NCBI RefSeq assembly: GCF_001714725.1
Contig: NZ_CP016447.1
Span: 3,901,501 to 3,965,500 of the forward strand
Length of the DNA: 64,000 bases
Direction: 5' to 3'
Origin: Acidovorax sp. RAC01
Lineage (GTDB): Bacteria; Pseudomonadota; Gammaproteobacteria; Burkholderiales; Burkholderiaceae_C
A model generated the notes under the pieces. The model was given only the letters and a program-made list of their open reading frames with translations, was not told the origin of the DNA and made no database searches. A program made the translations under genes and the position numbers. Below are positions 46,972-56,531 of this stretch, piece after piece; the stretch's first letter is position 1, and every line of letters starts with the position of its first letter.

Positions 46972-47031
46972 GTCGTACCTGTCACATATACGTTCGATTA
47001 TGTGACAGTGTGCGCCGGAAAGTTAAGGTCG
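46972..47031. promoter_or_regulatory. Tn5053 res region
   Basis: The gap between tniR and tniQ holds the dyad TGTCACATA...TATGTGACA (46980-47007) and a further TGTCAC near 47040. Such repeated TGTCA half-sites in this place form the resolution site in Tn5053. Confidence 0.75.
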
Positions 47032-48249
47032 TCAAAATTTGTCACTTAACCCGTCATTCTGTCTAAGACATGCAAAGGATCCGTCAGGCTCATAATGTGA
47101 CAGAAATTCCGTGGCGATGCCTTCCTTCGCGAAGGTGGCGCGCAACTGTTCCAGGGAAGCGGGGTCGCGCCGACCATAGGAAGCCAACGCGAACAGCGAG
47201 CGTGCCGTCTCGGGGTTGTGCCGCGCTTCAATGATGGCCTCGTCGATGGCCTGGACTGCACGCTGCCAGTGATTGATGGGTTCGGGCTTCGGCGCTTTCG
47301 TCGGCAGGCCACTGGTGAACCCTGTTTGGGGCTCGGACCAGAACAGCTTTGCCTGCTCGCCTGGCGGGCTTATGTACCTCACCTCAATCAAGCTGATTGC
47401 CGTTGCCGCCGCCTCCAGCATCTGCAACCGTACTGCCGGATTCAGGGTTTCATACGGTCGCCACAGACTTTGCCCAGCACGCAGCGGATGCCCGCAGCCT
47501 TCCCAGACTTGGCGGAGATACCCCGCGTAGGTTCCGCACGCCGAAAGCGGTGTGTTCAGCTCATCGAGCAGCGTGCGTAGCAGCCGAAACCACAATCCGG
47601 CATGGATGCGTCGGCGCGGCAGCTCCAGGTGACCGGTCGTCAGTGCCTGCCAGGTACGCTGGTCCATCGCCGCAATCGCGTCGCTGGCGGTGCGCGGTTC
47701 GGCGTCGGCGTTCTCCCAGCCTAGAAACCGCCCTGGCACGCCCCAATAGGATTCCAGCCGGCAGCCATGCAGCGGGCAGCTCAGCATCAGGGGCAGCTTC
47801 CACGCGAGCAGTACGGCTTGGTTCTCCGGATCGTTCAGGCATAGCGGACAGGCGCGGTGTATCGGCTGGCTGGGCAGCCAGGCACGCCAGCTCGTGATGG
47901 ATCGCGTCTTACGGCGGTGTGTCGGCAGCAACACCGAGAGCTGGAACGCATAGGTCTCCAATGCATCTGGAATCTGATCATCAAGGCTGTCCAGTAGCCA
48001 AGGCACCCAGCCGGCAAAGCTCATGCAACGCAGCCGGTTCAGTTCGATGCCGCTCCGCTGGGAAAGCATCGCCAGCAGCGCCAGTGGTGGCGCGGTGTCC
48101 AGGTCATCAACCTGACCGTGACCAAGATCGTGCTCCAGCAGCTCGGACACCTCTATGTGATAGCAAAGGGCCACGCGGTTGAGCCACGAAGACAAGGCTT
48201 CACCTTCCCTGGGAGCCGGATGCAGTGGCCAGCGTGGCGCTGGCTTCAC
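47032..48249 (-). CDS. tniQ: Transposition protein TniQ
   Basis: The 405-residue protein matches TniQ of Tn402/Tn5053 in length. It has a zinc-binding set of cysteines and histidines in the middle (CPLCLNDPENQA, SCPLHGCRLE). TniQ is a target-choice and assembly factor for TniA/TniB; its relatives work in CRISPR-linked Tn7 systems. I set the start at the GTG at 48249, which overlaps the tniB stop; the longer frame to 48519 is a shadow of tniB. Confidence 0.93.
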   Translation of the reverse strand: MKPAPRWPLHPAPREGEALSSWLNRVALCYHIEVSELLEHDLGHGQVDDLDTAPPLALLAMLSQRSGIELNRLRCMSFAGWVPWLLDSLDDQIPDALETYAFQLSVLLPTHRRKTRSITSWRAWLPSQPIHRACPLCLNDPENQAVLLAWKLPLMLSCPLHGCRLESYWGVPGRFLGWENADAEPRTASDAIAAMDQRTWQALTTGHLELPRRRIHAGLWFRLLRTLLDELNTPLSACGTYAGYLRQVWEGCGHPLRAGQSLWRPYETLNPAVRLQMLEAAATAISLIEVRYISPPGEQAKLFWSEPQTGFTSGLPTKAPKPEPINHWQRAVQAIDEAIIEARHNPETARSLFALASYGRRDPASLEQLRATFAKEGIATEFLSHYEPDGSFACLRQNDGLSDKF

Positions 48250-49163
48250 ATCAGTTCCCGCTCGAATTGCCGACGCCGCTCGCTGGGGCCGGTGTAATCG
48301 GCCATGCTCAGCGTGCGATGGTTGATCGCTTCCTCGCCGCTCTCCACGGCGGCGAGGGCTGCCGCCATCAGCAAGTGCGTCAGTTCGCCGATGGTGCCTT
48401 CGCTGCGTGTGAGCAGGTAGCGGGCCATGTCCAGCGTGGCAATCGACGAGGGGCGCCGCAGTGGAAGCGAAGCGGCGAAGCTGGCCAGCAGTGAGCAGCA
48501 ATCGTCGTTGGCCTCCCATACCGGCAGCATCATCGGCTCGAAGCGATTTTCCAACTGGTCATCGGAGCGGATGACCAGGTAGGCGTCGCGCGTGCCGACC
48601 CCGACCAGTGGGATGCGCAGTTCATTGCCGAGGAAGCGCAGGAGATTGAGAAATTCCCGGCGGTTGACGCTGTTACCGGCCAGGACGTTGTGCAACTCGT
48701 CGATCACCAGCATGCGCACGCCGACCTTGCGCAGCAGTGCCAGCGCCAGTTGTTCCATTTCTGGCAGCCGTGGGCGCGGTCGCAATGGCGCACCCATCGC
48801 CGCGAGCAGCGCGACGTAGAAGCGGATTACCGACGGTTCGGATGGCATCTGCACGACCAGTACCGGAATGTGCTCCTGGTCGGCGTCGGCGCTGGCCGGA
48901 TGCGTGCGCCGGAACTTCTCGACGATCATCGACTTGCCGTTGTTGGTCGGGCCGACCAGCAGCAGGTTGGGCATGCGTTGCTTGTTTGGCCACGCATACA
49001 GGGTTTCCAGCCGGTTCAGCGCCTCGACCGCGCGCGGATAGCCGATCCAGCGGTCGGCGCGAAGGCGCTGGATGCGCTCGTCCGCCGGCAGCCGAGCCAG
49101 CCCCTGTGCCGCTGGCAGCAGGTGTGACAAGTCGATGATGGGATATTCGTCCACGGCTACCAC
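48246..49163 (-). CDS. tniB: Transposition ATPase TniB
   Basis: The 305-residue AAA+ protein has Walker A GPTNNGKS and Walker B MLVIDELHN. TniB is the ATP-dependent regulator that binds target DNA and recruits TniA, like TnsC or MuB. The start at 49163 overlaps the tniA stop by seven bases; a GTG at 49154 is a possible alternative. Confidence 0.95.
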   Translation of the reverse strand: MVAVDEYPIIDLSHLLPAAQGLARLPADERIQRLRADRWIGYPRAVEALNRLETLYAWPNKQRMPNLLLVGPTNNGKSMIVEKFRRTHPASADADQEHIPVLVVQMPSEPSVIRFYVALLAAMGAPLRPRPRLPEMEQLALALLRKVGVRMLVIDELHNVLAGNSVNRREFLNLLRFLGNELRIPLVGVGTRDAYLVIRSDDQLENRFEPMMLPVWEANDDCCSLLASFAASLPLRRPSSIATLDMARYLLTRSEGTIGELTHLLMAAALAAVESGEEAINHRTLSMADYTGPSERRRQFERELM

Positions 49164-50839
49164 TCCTCAATCTGGTCGAACGGTTTGGCCGGCGGCTGGT
49201 TGTCGGCCTGTGGGTCAGCCATGTCCGCATCTGGTGGTGGCGTGGTTTTGACAGGCGGTGCCGTTGCCTTGAGATGCTGGCGTCGATCCGCGTCGCGCCG
49301 CGCCTTGCGCGTAGCTTTCTGCGCGGTGGACACGATTTCGCGCATCTGGCCGATCATGCGAAACAGCGCCGACTCATCCACCTGTTCGCGCCCTTGCTGC
49401 CGCAATTTCGCCAGCGCCTGTCGTTGTTCCCAGAGGGTGACAGCCGGGTGCGACAAGGTGCGGTATGGAATTTCCAGATAGTGCTGCCCCTCCGGCTCCA
49501 GCACCCAAATGCGGCTGATGTCGCGCGGGTCGCGCCGGATCAGGAACGCAGGCAAGCGGTCGCGCCGAGCTATCCACGGCTTGAGCGCATCGGCGTAGTA
49601 ATGGATGTGGTCGATGACGAAGCCGGTGCGGGTCAGCGTGCGGCGGATGATGGGCAGAAAATCGACCAGAAAAGCCGTGGTGCGAGTGATGACGGTTGGC
49701 ACGCCGGTCCGCGCGATAGCTTCGGCCCAGCGCGCTGCCGGCGGCTGGAGCAGGCCGTTGTGCACGGAGCCGTGGTAGGTGCCGACCGCCAATGTGAGCC
49801 AGCGCTCCAGCTCACGCAGCGTCAGGGCGGCCTTGTTTTCGGAATCGTAGTCGCCGCGCTGGTCAGGGTTGGAGAAGGTCGTCCCTGGCAATTCGTCGTG
49901 GATCATCTGCATCGCCGTGCCGATGATCCGTTCCACGATGCCGCCGTAGTGCGGCTGCCCGAGCGGGCGATAGTCAAGCCGGATGCCATGCTGCTCGCAG
50001 CCTCGGCGTAGCGCTTCGCTCTTGAACTCGGCCGCGTTGTCCAAGTAGAGCAGTCTGGGCTTGCCGCTCATCGGCCAATCCATCTCTACGTTCAACCCTT
50101 CCAACCAAGGGCGCTTGTCGCAGGCGGCATGCACCAAGCACAAGCCGACCGAGACGGCGGACGGGGCTTCCAGCGTAACGACCATGCCAACCACGCAGCG
50201 GGTGAATACGTCGATGGCGAGGGTCAGGTATGGACGGCCAATCGGTTGCCGGTCGCGCTCGTCCACCACGATCAGGTCGATGACTGTGTGGTCGATCTGC
50301 ACCTGCTCCAGCGGCGCGGAGACGGGTGGCGGAACACCACCAACACCTTGCAGGTCGCGGGCGGCATCTTGTCCTTCCCGGCGGTGAGTGACCTCGCGCG
50401 GATCGAGGCCGGCGATCCGCAGAGCCACCGTGTTGCGCGCCGGCACCCGCAGCTTTTGCAGCTTGCACGCCCGCACAACTTCGCGGTGGAACGCCGCCAA
50501 GCTACGCTTCTGCTTGGTCAGGAAGCGCTTTTGCAGTAACTCGCGGATGATTCGTTCGACCGACTCCGGCAAGCGGCCTTTACCTTTGCCACCGCTCGAC
50601 TGCCCAAGAGCCAAGTCAGTGACCAGCCCCGATCCTAGCCGGGCACGGCGGATCAGGACGTAGACCTGCCGCCGGGACAGCCCCAATGCCTGGGCTGCCG
50701 CGTCGGCCGCTTCATGCCCAACCGTCTCCGACTGCGCCAACGGCCCAATGATCTCCGCGCGACGACGCGCACGCTCCCATGCCTGTTCTGGCAGGGTGGC
50801 CACGCCGTGCTCGGTAATCGGTGCGGTATCGGTCGCCAT
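49157..50839 (-). CDS. tniA: Transposase TniA
   Basis: The 560-residue protein is an integrase-fold transposase. The DDE residues are placed in VQIDHTVIDL, LYLDNAAEFKS and GGIVERIIGT. The N terminus MATDTAPITEHGVATLP and the C terminus KPFDQIEEW agree with TniA of Tn402. The longer frame up to 51172 is rejected because it runs through the transposon end into the IS. With the right end of the transposon missing, TniA could act only on other Tn402-type ends. Confidence 0.96.
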   Translation of the reverse strand: MATDTAPITEHGVATLPEQAWERARRRAEIIGPLAQSETVGHEAADAAAQALGLSRRQVYVLIRRARLGSGLVTDLALGQSSGGKGKGRLPESVERIIRELLQKRFLTKQKRSLAAFHREVVRACKLQKLRVPARNTVALRIAGLDPREVTHRREGQDAARDLQGVGGVPPPVSAPLEQVQIDHTVIDLIVVDERDRQPIGRPYLTLAIDVFTRCVVGMVVTLEAPSAVSVGLCLVHAACDKRPWLEGLNVEMDWPMSGKPRLLYLDNAAEFKSEALRRGCEQHGIRLDYRPLGQPHYGGIVERIIGTAMQMIHDELPGTTFSNPDQRGDYDSENKAALTLRELERWLTLAVGTYHGSVHNGLLQPPAARWAEAIARTGVPTVITRTTAFLVDFLPIIRRTLTRTGFVIDHIHYYADALKPWIARRDRLPAFLIRRDPRDISRIWVLEPEGQHYLEIPYRTLSHPAVTLWEQRQALAKLRQQGREQVDESALFRMIGQMREIVSTAQKATRKARRDADRRQHLKATAPPVKTTPPPDADMADPQADNQPPAKPFDQIEEW

Positions 50840-50907
50840 GCTCATCTCGCTTTGGTGCACACGAGTATTGAGCATAGACGAGTTTCGTGCAGAGGAGTCC
50901 TGATATC

Positions 50908-52515
50908 GGGGGTGCGGACGAAAACTTGGACTACTAGAAGGTAGTTCATGTATTCCTACGAAGACCGAATCCGAGCCGTTGAGCTCTACATCAAGCTCGG
51001 CAAACGCACCAGCCCGACCATCCGTCAGCTGGGTTACCCAACCAAGAATGCATTGAAGGGGTGGTACCGCGAGTATCAGCAGCGGCTCGACCTGCCGCTG
51101 GGATATGCCCGTCGGGAGCCGAAGTTCTCGCAGGGCCAGAAGGCAGCGGCCATCGAGCACTACCTCACACATGATCGATGCATCGCTGCCACCATGAGGG
51201 CGCTGGGCTATCCAGGGCGTGGAACGCTAACCAAGTGGGTCCGCGAGGCATTCCCTGAAGCCAGGATGGCCCTTGTCGGCAGTGTGGGCCAGCGAAGATA
51301 TCCCGAGAGCTTGAAGCACGCGGGAGTGATGGAGCTTTGCACCCGGCAGGAAAGTGCACAGGCTGTTGCCGACAGGCTCGGCGTGTGCCGGCCAACGTTG
51401 TACAACTGGAAGAACCAGCTTCTGGGGCGTGAGGCACCCGCATCAATGAAACACACCGATCGATCACCGCAGGCGCAAGAGCGTGAAGAGCTCGAGCGCC
51501 AAGTTGAGATACTGCGCCACGAAGTCAGGCAACTGCGCCTTGAGCAGGACCTCTTGAACAAGGCCAATGAACTGTTAAAAAAAGGCCTGGGCGTCGATCT
51601 GCAGCTCCTGTCCAACCGGGAGAAGACACTGCTGATTGACGCCCTCAGGGAGCACTATGGCCTGCCAGAGCTCCTTGCACAGTTGGGTCTTGCGCGTAGC
51701 TCGTACTTCTACCATCGGGCCCGCGCGGCAATCGGAGACAAGTACGTGAGGGTGCGCCAGTCCATCACCGAGATCTTCGAGTCCAATCACCGCTGCTACG
51801 GCTACCGCAGGCTGCAAGCCTCACTGGCCAGAGAGCAAGGCCCGATCTCCGAGAAGGTGATACAGCGGCTGATGAAGCAAGAGAGCCTGGTCGTTGCAAA
51901 ACCCAAGAGGCGTCGGTATGCGTCTTACCTGGGCGAGATCAGCCCGGCACCAGAGAACATCATCAACCGTGACTTCCAGGCAGCAGCCCCCAACAAGAAA
52001 TGGCTGACCGACATCACGGAGTTCCAGATCCCTGCAGGCAAGGTCTACCTGTCGCCGATCATCGATTGCTTCGACGGGATGGTGGTGAGCTGGACCATCG
52101 GCACGAGTCCGGATGCAGAGCTGGTCAACACCATGCTGGATGCAGCCATCGAGACCGTCACAGAGACAAGCGATCGACCAGTGGTCCACTCAGACCGCGG
52201 AGGTCACTACCGCTGGCCTGGCTGGCTGTCCAGAATGAGCGAGGCCAAGCTCACCCGCTCGATGTCCCGCAAGGCCTGCTCGCCTGACAACGCAGCGTGC
52301 GAGGGCTTCTTCGGTCGGTTGAAGAATGAACTGTTCTATCCTCGAGACTGGAAGAGCGTCACCGTTGAGCAGTTCATTGAGGTGCTCGACGACTACATCC
52401 GTTGGTACAACGAGAAGCGGATCAAGATCTCCCTGGGGGCCCTCAGCCCGATCGAATACCGGGTGAGCCTTGGACTTGCGGCATAAAACCAGTCCAAGTT
52501 TTTATCCGCACCCCC
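50908..52515 (+). mobile_element. IS3-family insertion sequence
   Basis: The element is about 1.6 kb and bounded by imperfect inverted repeats GGGGGTGCGGACGAAAACTT (left, 50908) and GGGGGTGCGGATAAAAACTT (right, complement, ending 52515). A single long transposase gene fills it. If the usual TG...CA ends of the family are applied, the IS spans 50913-52510. No direct target repeat flanks it, so a deletion next to the IS is likely, and this deletion would have removed the right end of the mer transposon. Confidence 0.9.
50948..52486 (+). CDS. IS3-family transposase, OrfA and OrfB in one frame
   Basis: The 512-residue protein joins what are usually two frames. The N-terminal half has helix-turn-helix motifs (AQAVADRLGVCRPTLYNW) and a leucine-zipper-like coil; the C-terminal half is an rve integrase core with WLTDITEF, VVHSDRGGHY and EGFFGRLKNE as the DDE triad. 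At 51577-51583 lies a run of seven A followed by GG, the type of slippery site where many relatives shift frame. Here both halves are already in one frame, so no shift is needed. Confidence 0.93.
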   Translation: MYSYEDRIRAVELYIKLGKRTSPTIRQLGYPTKNALKGWYREYQQRLDLPLGYARREPKFSQGQKAAAIEHYLTHDRCIAATMRALGYPGRGTLTKWVREAFPEARMALVGSVGQRRYPESLKHAGVMELCTRQESAQAVADRLGVCRPTLYNWKNQLLGREAPASMKHTDRSPQAQEREELERQVEILRHEVRQLRLEQDLLNKANELLKKGLGVDLQLLSNREKTLLIDALREHYGLPELLAQLGLARSSYFYHRARAAIGDKYVRVRQSITEIFESNHRCYGYRRLQASLAREQGPISEKVIQRLMKQESLVVAKPKRRRYASYLGEISPAPENIINRDFQAAAPNKKWLTDITEFQIPAGKVYLSPIIDCFDGMVVSWTIGTSPDAELVNTMLDAAIETVTETSDRPVVHSDRGGHYRWPGWLSRMSEAKLTRSMSRKACSPDNAACEGFFGRLKNELFYPRDWKSVTVEQFIEVLDDYIRWYNEKRIKISLGALSPIEYRVSLGLAA

Positions 52516-52695
52516 TCCTGGGGGTTAGTGGGTCACTTCTGCGTGGAAATCAACACCGTTGACCTGTATAGGCTTCTGATGCGACCTGCATTCAGGCAAA
52601 ACGCTTGACACAAGCCATTTTTTATCGACTGATATAAAATAACGGGAGTCCGCTGCGATCCCCGCCGCGACTGCCTTGCTCGAAGGGAGATCCAA

Positions 52696-53358
52696 GTGGC
52701 CGTTATTGATCTTGATCGACAACTGCAAGAATTGCGAAAGGAGTTCGCCCGCACCGCTCCAGCCGGCCGGGTCGCGCTCTATGAGTCCAGGATCGAGGAA
52801 CTGCGATCGACCTTTGCGAGGCACGCTGCGCTGAAGGAGGGAGACAGGGCCCCCGACTTTTCGTTGCCGGACGCCCAAGGCGGCACGGTGTCGCTGTCCG
52901 CTGCTCTCAAGCAAGGTCCTGTGGTGGTGACCTTCTATCGAGGTGGCTGGTGTCCGTACTGCAACCTCCAACTGCGGTCCTACCAGGCCTTGCTGCCCGA
53001 GTTGGCATCCTTTGGCGCAAGCATGCTGGCCATCTCACCTCAGCTTCCGGACGCATCACTGTCAACCGCGGAGCGCGAGGCGTTGACGTTTAACGTCCTG
53101 AGCGATCTGGGCAATGACGTGGCTCGCCAATTCGGGCTGGTCTATCCATTGCCGCAGGAACTGCGCGATGCCTTGAGTTCCAGCAACAAGGCGCTGCCGA
53201 GCATAAATGGGGACGCCAGTTGGGAGCTGCCCGTTCCCGCCACCTATGTGATCACGCCGAACCAGAGGATCTCGCTGGCTTTCATCGAGGTCGATTACCG
53301 GCAGCGATTGGCCCCGCAGCGACTTCTTGCGGCGCTGCAAGAGCAGGCGGTTACGTGA
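52696..53358 (+). CDS. Peroxiredoxin-like AhpC/TSA-family protein
   Basis: The 220-residue protein has the thioredoxin fold of AhpC/TSA relatives with GWCPYCNLQLRSYQ as active site (CPYC), and an N-terminal helical extension. It begins with GTG at 52696 behind GGGAGA. Such proteins reduce peroxides or act as disulfide oxidoreductases. It leads a set of genes for glutathione and electrophile chemistry. The next gene starts with GTG inside its stop codon, so the two are coupled. Confidence 0.87.
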   Translation: MAVIDLDRQLQELRKEFARTAPAGRVALYESRIEELRSTFARHAALKEGDRAPDFSLPDAQGGTVSLSAALKQGPVVVTFYRGGWCPYCNLQLRSYQALLPELASFGASMLAISPQLPDASLSTAEREALTFNVLSDLGNDVARQFGLVYPLPQELRDALSSSNKALPSINGDASWELPVPATYVITPNQRISLAFIEVDYRQRLAPQRLLAALQEQAVT

Positions 53359-54344
53359 CGCAGGCCGTCGACTTGGTGCAAGAAGCGGTAGTCGGACCGG
53401 CTGCCGCGTCGTGGCCTCAGAGATCATCCCGGAACGTCTTGCGCGGATTCTGCTGGGCCGGGCTCAGCGTCACGATCTTTGCGGGCTGGTTCGTCGTGAC
53501 GCGCTTCAGTGTCACGCGCGAACTTCGCCTGTGGGATGTGACCGCGCTGCGGTTCGGCATCGGTGCCGTCATTCTTCTTCCAGTGCTGTTGCGGGGAAAG
53601 AGACGCCTATCAGCCAAGGAATGGCGTGAGGGGCTGGTCTATGCCTGCCTTTGGGGGTTGCCCTTCGTCCTGGCGGTCGCGCTCGGCCTGCAGCTCACGT
53701 CGGCCGGCCGCGCGGCAGCGATAGCGCCGACCCTGATGCCGGTATTCGCCGGCGCCTTCGCGTGGATTTTCCTGAAAGAGAAACAGGGCCGCGCGCGCTG
53801 GTGTGGCTACCTCGCCATCATCATCGGACTGGTGTTCATGGTTGCAGGCGGTGTTTCCGCTCACGGTGGCATGAACCCGATGGGCCTCATCGCCCTGATG
53901 ACTGCCGCTGCCATGTGGGCCGTCTACACGCTGCTTTTTCGGCGCAGCGCCCTGACACCTGTGCAGGCCGCAGCCCTGATCTGCTTCTGGTCGGCCATCC
54001 TCTTCCTGCCGATCTATATTTTTGGCGGGCTCAGTCGCCTCGCCATGGCCTCACCCAGCGAGATCGGCTTGCAGGCCGTCTATCAGGGCGTCCTGATGAG
54101 CGGCGTTGCGATCGTTTCCTTCAATCGCTCTGTCGCGCTTCTGGGCCCATCTGCGGCCACAGCCATCATCGCCCTGATTCCGGTCGTTGCTTCGCTGGCC
54201 GCCATTCCCGTACTTGGAGAGCTGCCGTCTGGTGGAGAGTGCGTTGCACTTGCCGTCGTTGTTGGCGGCGTGCTCTTGGCAGCACGTCCTGCCCGTAAAG
54301 CAGCGAAGCCATCGATTTCCGCAACCACGAGGCATACACCATGA
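53355..54344 (+). CDS. EamA/DMT-superfamily membrane transporter
   Basis: The 329-residue protein has ten predicted membrane segments and two EamA repeats, as in the drug/metabolite transporter superfamily. I set the start at GTG 53355, which overlaps the preceding stop (GTGA), because upstream residues in the frame belong to the peroxiredoxin gene. The substrate is unknown; export of a small metabolite or conjugate would fit its neighbours. Its stop overlaps the following ATG. Confidence 0.85.
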   Translation: MTQAVDLVQEAVVGPAAASWPQRSSRNVLRGFCWAGLSVTIFAGWFVVTRFSVTRELRLWDVTALRFGIGAVILLPVLLRGKRRLSAKEWREGLVYACLWGLPFVLAVALGLQLTSAGRAAAIAPTLMPVFAGAFAWIFLKEKQGRARWCGYLAIIIGLVFMVAGGVSAHGGMNPMGLIALMTAAAMWAVYTLLFRRSALTPVQAAALICFWSAILFLPIYIFGGLSRLAMASPSEIGLQAVYQGVLMSGVAIVSFNRSVALLGPSAATAIIALIPVVASLAAIPVLGELPSGGECVALAVVVGGVLLAARPARKAAKPSISATTRHTP

Positions 54345-55057
54345 TCCGGTTCTACTTTCATCCGACCCCCAACCCCGCAAAGATCGCGCTCTTTCTGGAG
54401 GAGACCGGTCTGGCCTACGAAGCCTTGCCGGTCGACACAAGCAAGGGCGAGCAGCATGCGCCCGCCTTTCGTGCGATCAATCCGAACGGCAAGGTACCGG
54501 CCATCGTCGATACCGAGGGGCCGGGCGGCAACGAAGTCAGGGTCTTCGACTCGACCGCCATCCTGATCTATCTGGCGGAAAAGACCGGCCAGCTTCTGGG
54601 CACGTCCGAGGATCGGCCGGAGTTGCTGTCCTGGCTGCTCTTCATCGCCTCGGGATTGGGGCCGTTCTCCGGGCAGGCGGTGCACTTCCAGTTCGCCGCG
54701 CCCGAGGGCTTGGACTACGCGGCCAATCGTTACCGCCGCGAGGCGGAGCGGCACTATCAGGTTCTCAACGATCACCTGTCCGGACGCGAGTTCATCGTCG
54801 GCAGCGGTTTCACGATCGCCGACATCTCCGCCTGGGGCTGGCTCGATCGCGCTTCCCGCGTGCGCAAGGGCGCCGAGGATCCTCTGGGGCCCTTTCCCGA
54901 ACTGAAGCGGTGGTTCGCAGGCGTGGATGCGCGTCCGGCGGTCGCTCGCGCCCGGGCGCTCGCCAAGAGCCATGCGTTCAAGGCGATCAACGACGAGGAG
55001 ACCAAGCGTGCGCTCTTCCCGTCGAACTATCCCCCTGCATCGGCGCAAGGAGTTTGA
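54341..55057 (+). CDS. Glutathione S-transferase family protein
   Basis: The 238-residue protein has an N-terminal thioredoxin-like GST domain (FHPTPNPAKIALFLEETGL, NPNGKVPAIVD, FDSTAILIYLAEKTG) and a C-terminal helical domain with FTIADISAWGW. It resembles the Ure2p/YghU-like group. It would conjugate glutathione to electrophiles or reduce peroxides. The start overlaps the EamA stop by ATGA. A second, related GST is at 56528. Confidence 0.93.
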   Translation: MIRFYFHPTPNPAKIALFLEETGLAYEALPVDTSKGEQHAPAFRAINPNGKVPAIVDTEGPGGNEVRVFDSTAILIYLAEKTGQLLGTSEDRPELLSWLLFIASGLGPFSGQAVHFQFAAPEGLDYAANRYRREAERHYQVLNDHLSGREFIVGSGFTIADISAWGWLDRASRVRKGAEDPLGPFPELKRWFAGVDARPAVARARALAKSHAFKAINDEETKRALFPSNYPPASAQGV

Positions 55058-55058
55058 A

Positions 55059-55853
55059 ATGGAACTGAAGAACAAGCGGGTCCTCGTCACGGGCGGATCG
55101 AGCGGGATCGGCCTCGCGCTGGCCCATGCGCTGATCGCGCGAGGCGCCAGGGTGGTCATCACCGGAAGGCGCAGAAGCGTCCTGGACGATGCACTGCGCA
55201 GCCTTGACTCGGCGACGGGCGTCTGCGCTGACGTGGGAAGTCCCGAGGGACGCGCGGCCACGCTGGACCAGGCGATACAGACGCTGGGCGGACTCGACAT
55301 CCTCGTCAACAACGCCGGCGGCGTGCGGGCTGGCCGGCTGGAGAACACCACGGAAGCCGATATCGAGCAGATGGTGATCGTCGACTTGCTCGCGCCAGTC
55401 TTGTTGACCCGCGCGGCGCTCCCCGCTCTGCGGGCCAGCGGAGATGCCATGGTGGTGAATGTCGCCTCCGGCATTGCCCTGGTCGGCGCACCCTTCTATG
55501 CAACGTATGCCGCGGTGAAAGCAGGTCTGGCTCGCTTTGGCGAGGCGCTCAGGCGCGAGCTCAAGGGCGAAGGCATTCATGTGTTGACGGCCTATCCTGG
55601 AGGCACGGACACGCCGATGATGAAGTCGAATCGCGCTGGTCCCGAACTGGGGTTTTCGCGCGAGCCTGCTTCTGCGGTGGCCGATGCCATCGTCGCCGGG
55701 ATCGAGGCGAACGCTTTCGAGGTCATCCGGGGCGGGGAGGCGAGAGCCCAGATGATTGCGCTCAACCGTAACGATCCGGTAGCGGTCGATGCGAGATTCC
55801 TGACGCTCAAGAGCGCGCTGGAAGAGGCGGTCAAGGACCACAGCGCATTGTGA
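55059..55853 (+). CDS. Short-chain dehydrogenase/reductase
   Basis: The 264-residue protein has the classical SDR features: TGGSSGIG nucleotide motif, NNAGG, the catalytic serine (VASGIA) and YATYAAVKAG with Tyr and Lys. It would use NAD(P)H to reduce or oxidise a carbonyl compound. AGGAG lies just before the ATG at 55059, only a few bases past the GST stop, so they are one transcript. The substrate is not evident. Confidence 0.93.
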   Translation: MELKNKRVLVTGGSSGIGLALAHALIARGARVVITGRRRSVLDDALRSLDSATGVCADVGSPEGRAATLDQAIQTLGGLDILVNNAGGVRAGRLENTTEADIEQMVIVDLLAPVLLTRAALPALRASGDAMVVNVASGIALVGAPFYATYAAVKAGLARFGEALRRELKGEGIHVLTAYPGGTDTPMMKSNRAGPELGFSREPASAVADAIVAGIEANAFEVIRGGEARAQMIALNRNDPVAVDARFLTLKSALEEAVKDHSAL

Positions 55854-55917
55854 CGACGCGGCATCAAGCACCGCATCCACTCACGAAGCCAACCACGAAC
55901 CGATCCAGGAACGATCA

Positions 55918-56531
55918 TGGCGCGCCCCAGAGAGTTTGACGAAGCAGTGGCCCTCGATGCCGCGATTCAATGCTTCTGGTCGAGGGGCTACGAAGCCACC
56001 TCGGTGCGGGACCTGGCCGACGCGATGGGTATCGCCGGCCCCAGTCTGTACAACACGTTTGGCGACAAACGCACGCTGTACCGGCAGGCGCTCGAACACT
56101 ATGTCGAGCGAGGCTTTTGCGATCGGGTCCGGCGCTTCGAGTCCCAGTTGGCACCTCGTGCGGCCATCGGTGCGTTCTTCGATGAGATCATCGAATTGTC
56201 GCTGGCCGACGACCAGCGCAAGGGATGCCTGATCGTGAACTCGGCACTGGAGCTGGCACCTCACGACGCGGAGTTTCAGGCTGCACTGGCCGCTGTCTTG
56301 CGCGACATGGAGGCCTTCTTCTACCGTTGCGTCAAGGCCGGCCAAGATGCCGGCGCGATCAACATCACGTTGCCGGCCGATGATCTCGCCCGGATGCTGC
56401 TCGGCTTGCTAATGGGGCTGCGCGTCCTCGCGCGATCGCGGCCAGAACCGGAATTGCTGCGTGGGCTTGTCCGGCCCGCATTGGCGCTGCTCGATGGCGC
56501 CGGCACATCTCAACGACGGAGTCGCAAATGA
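55918..56531 (+). CDS. TetR-family transcriptional regulator
   Basis: The roughly 204-residue protein starts MARPREFDEAVALDAAIQCF and has the TetR helix-turn-helix (TSVRDLADAMGIAGPSLYNT) at residues about 25-50, with a variable C-terminal ligand domain. It lies inside the gene set on the same strand and probably represses it until an electrophile or drug binds. The stop overlaps the next GST gene by four bases. Confidence 0.92.

Noticed and set aside
52605..52638. Sigma-70 promoter before the peroxiredoxin gene (TTGACA ... TATAAA)
   Set aside because: The two hexamers are 22 bases apart, too far for a normal promoter; other spacings give poor -10 boxes.
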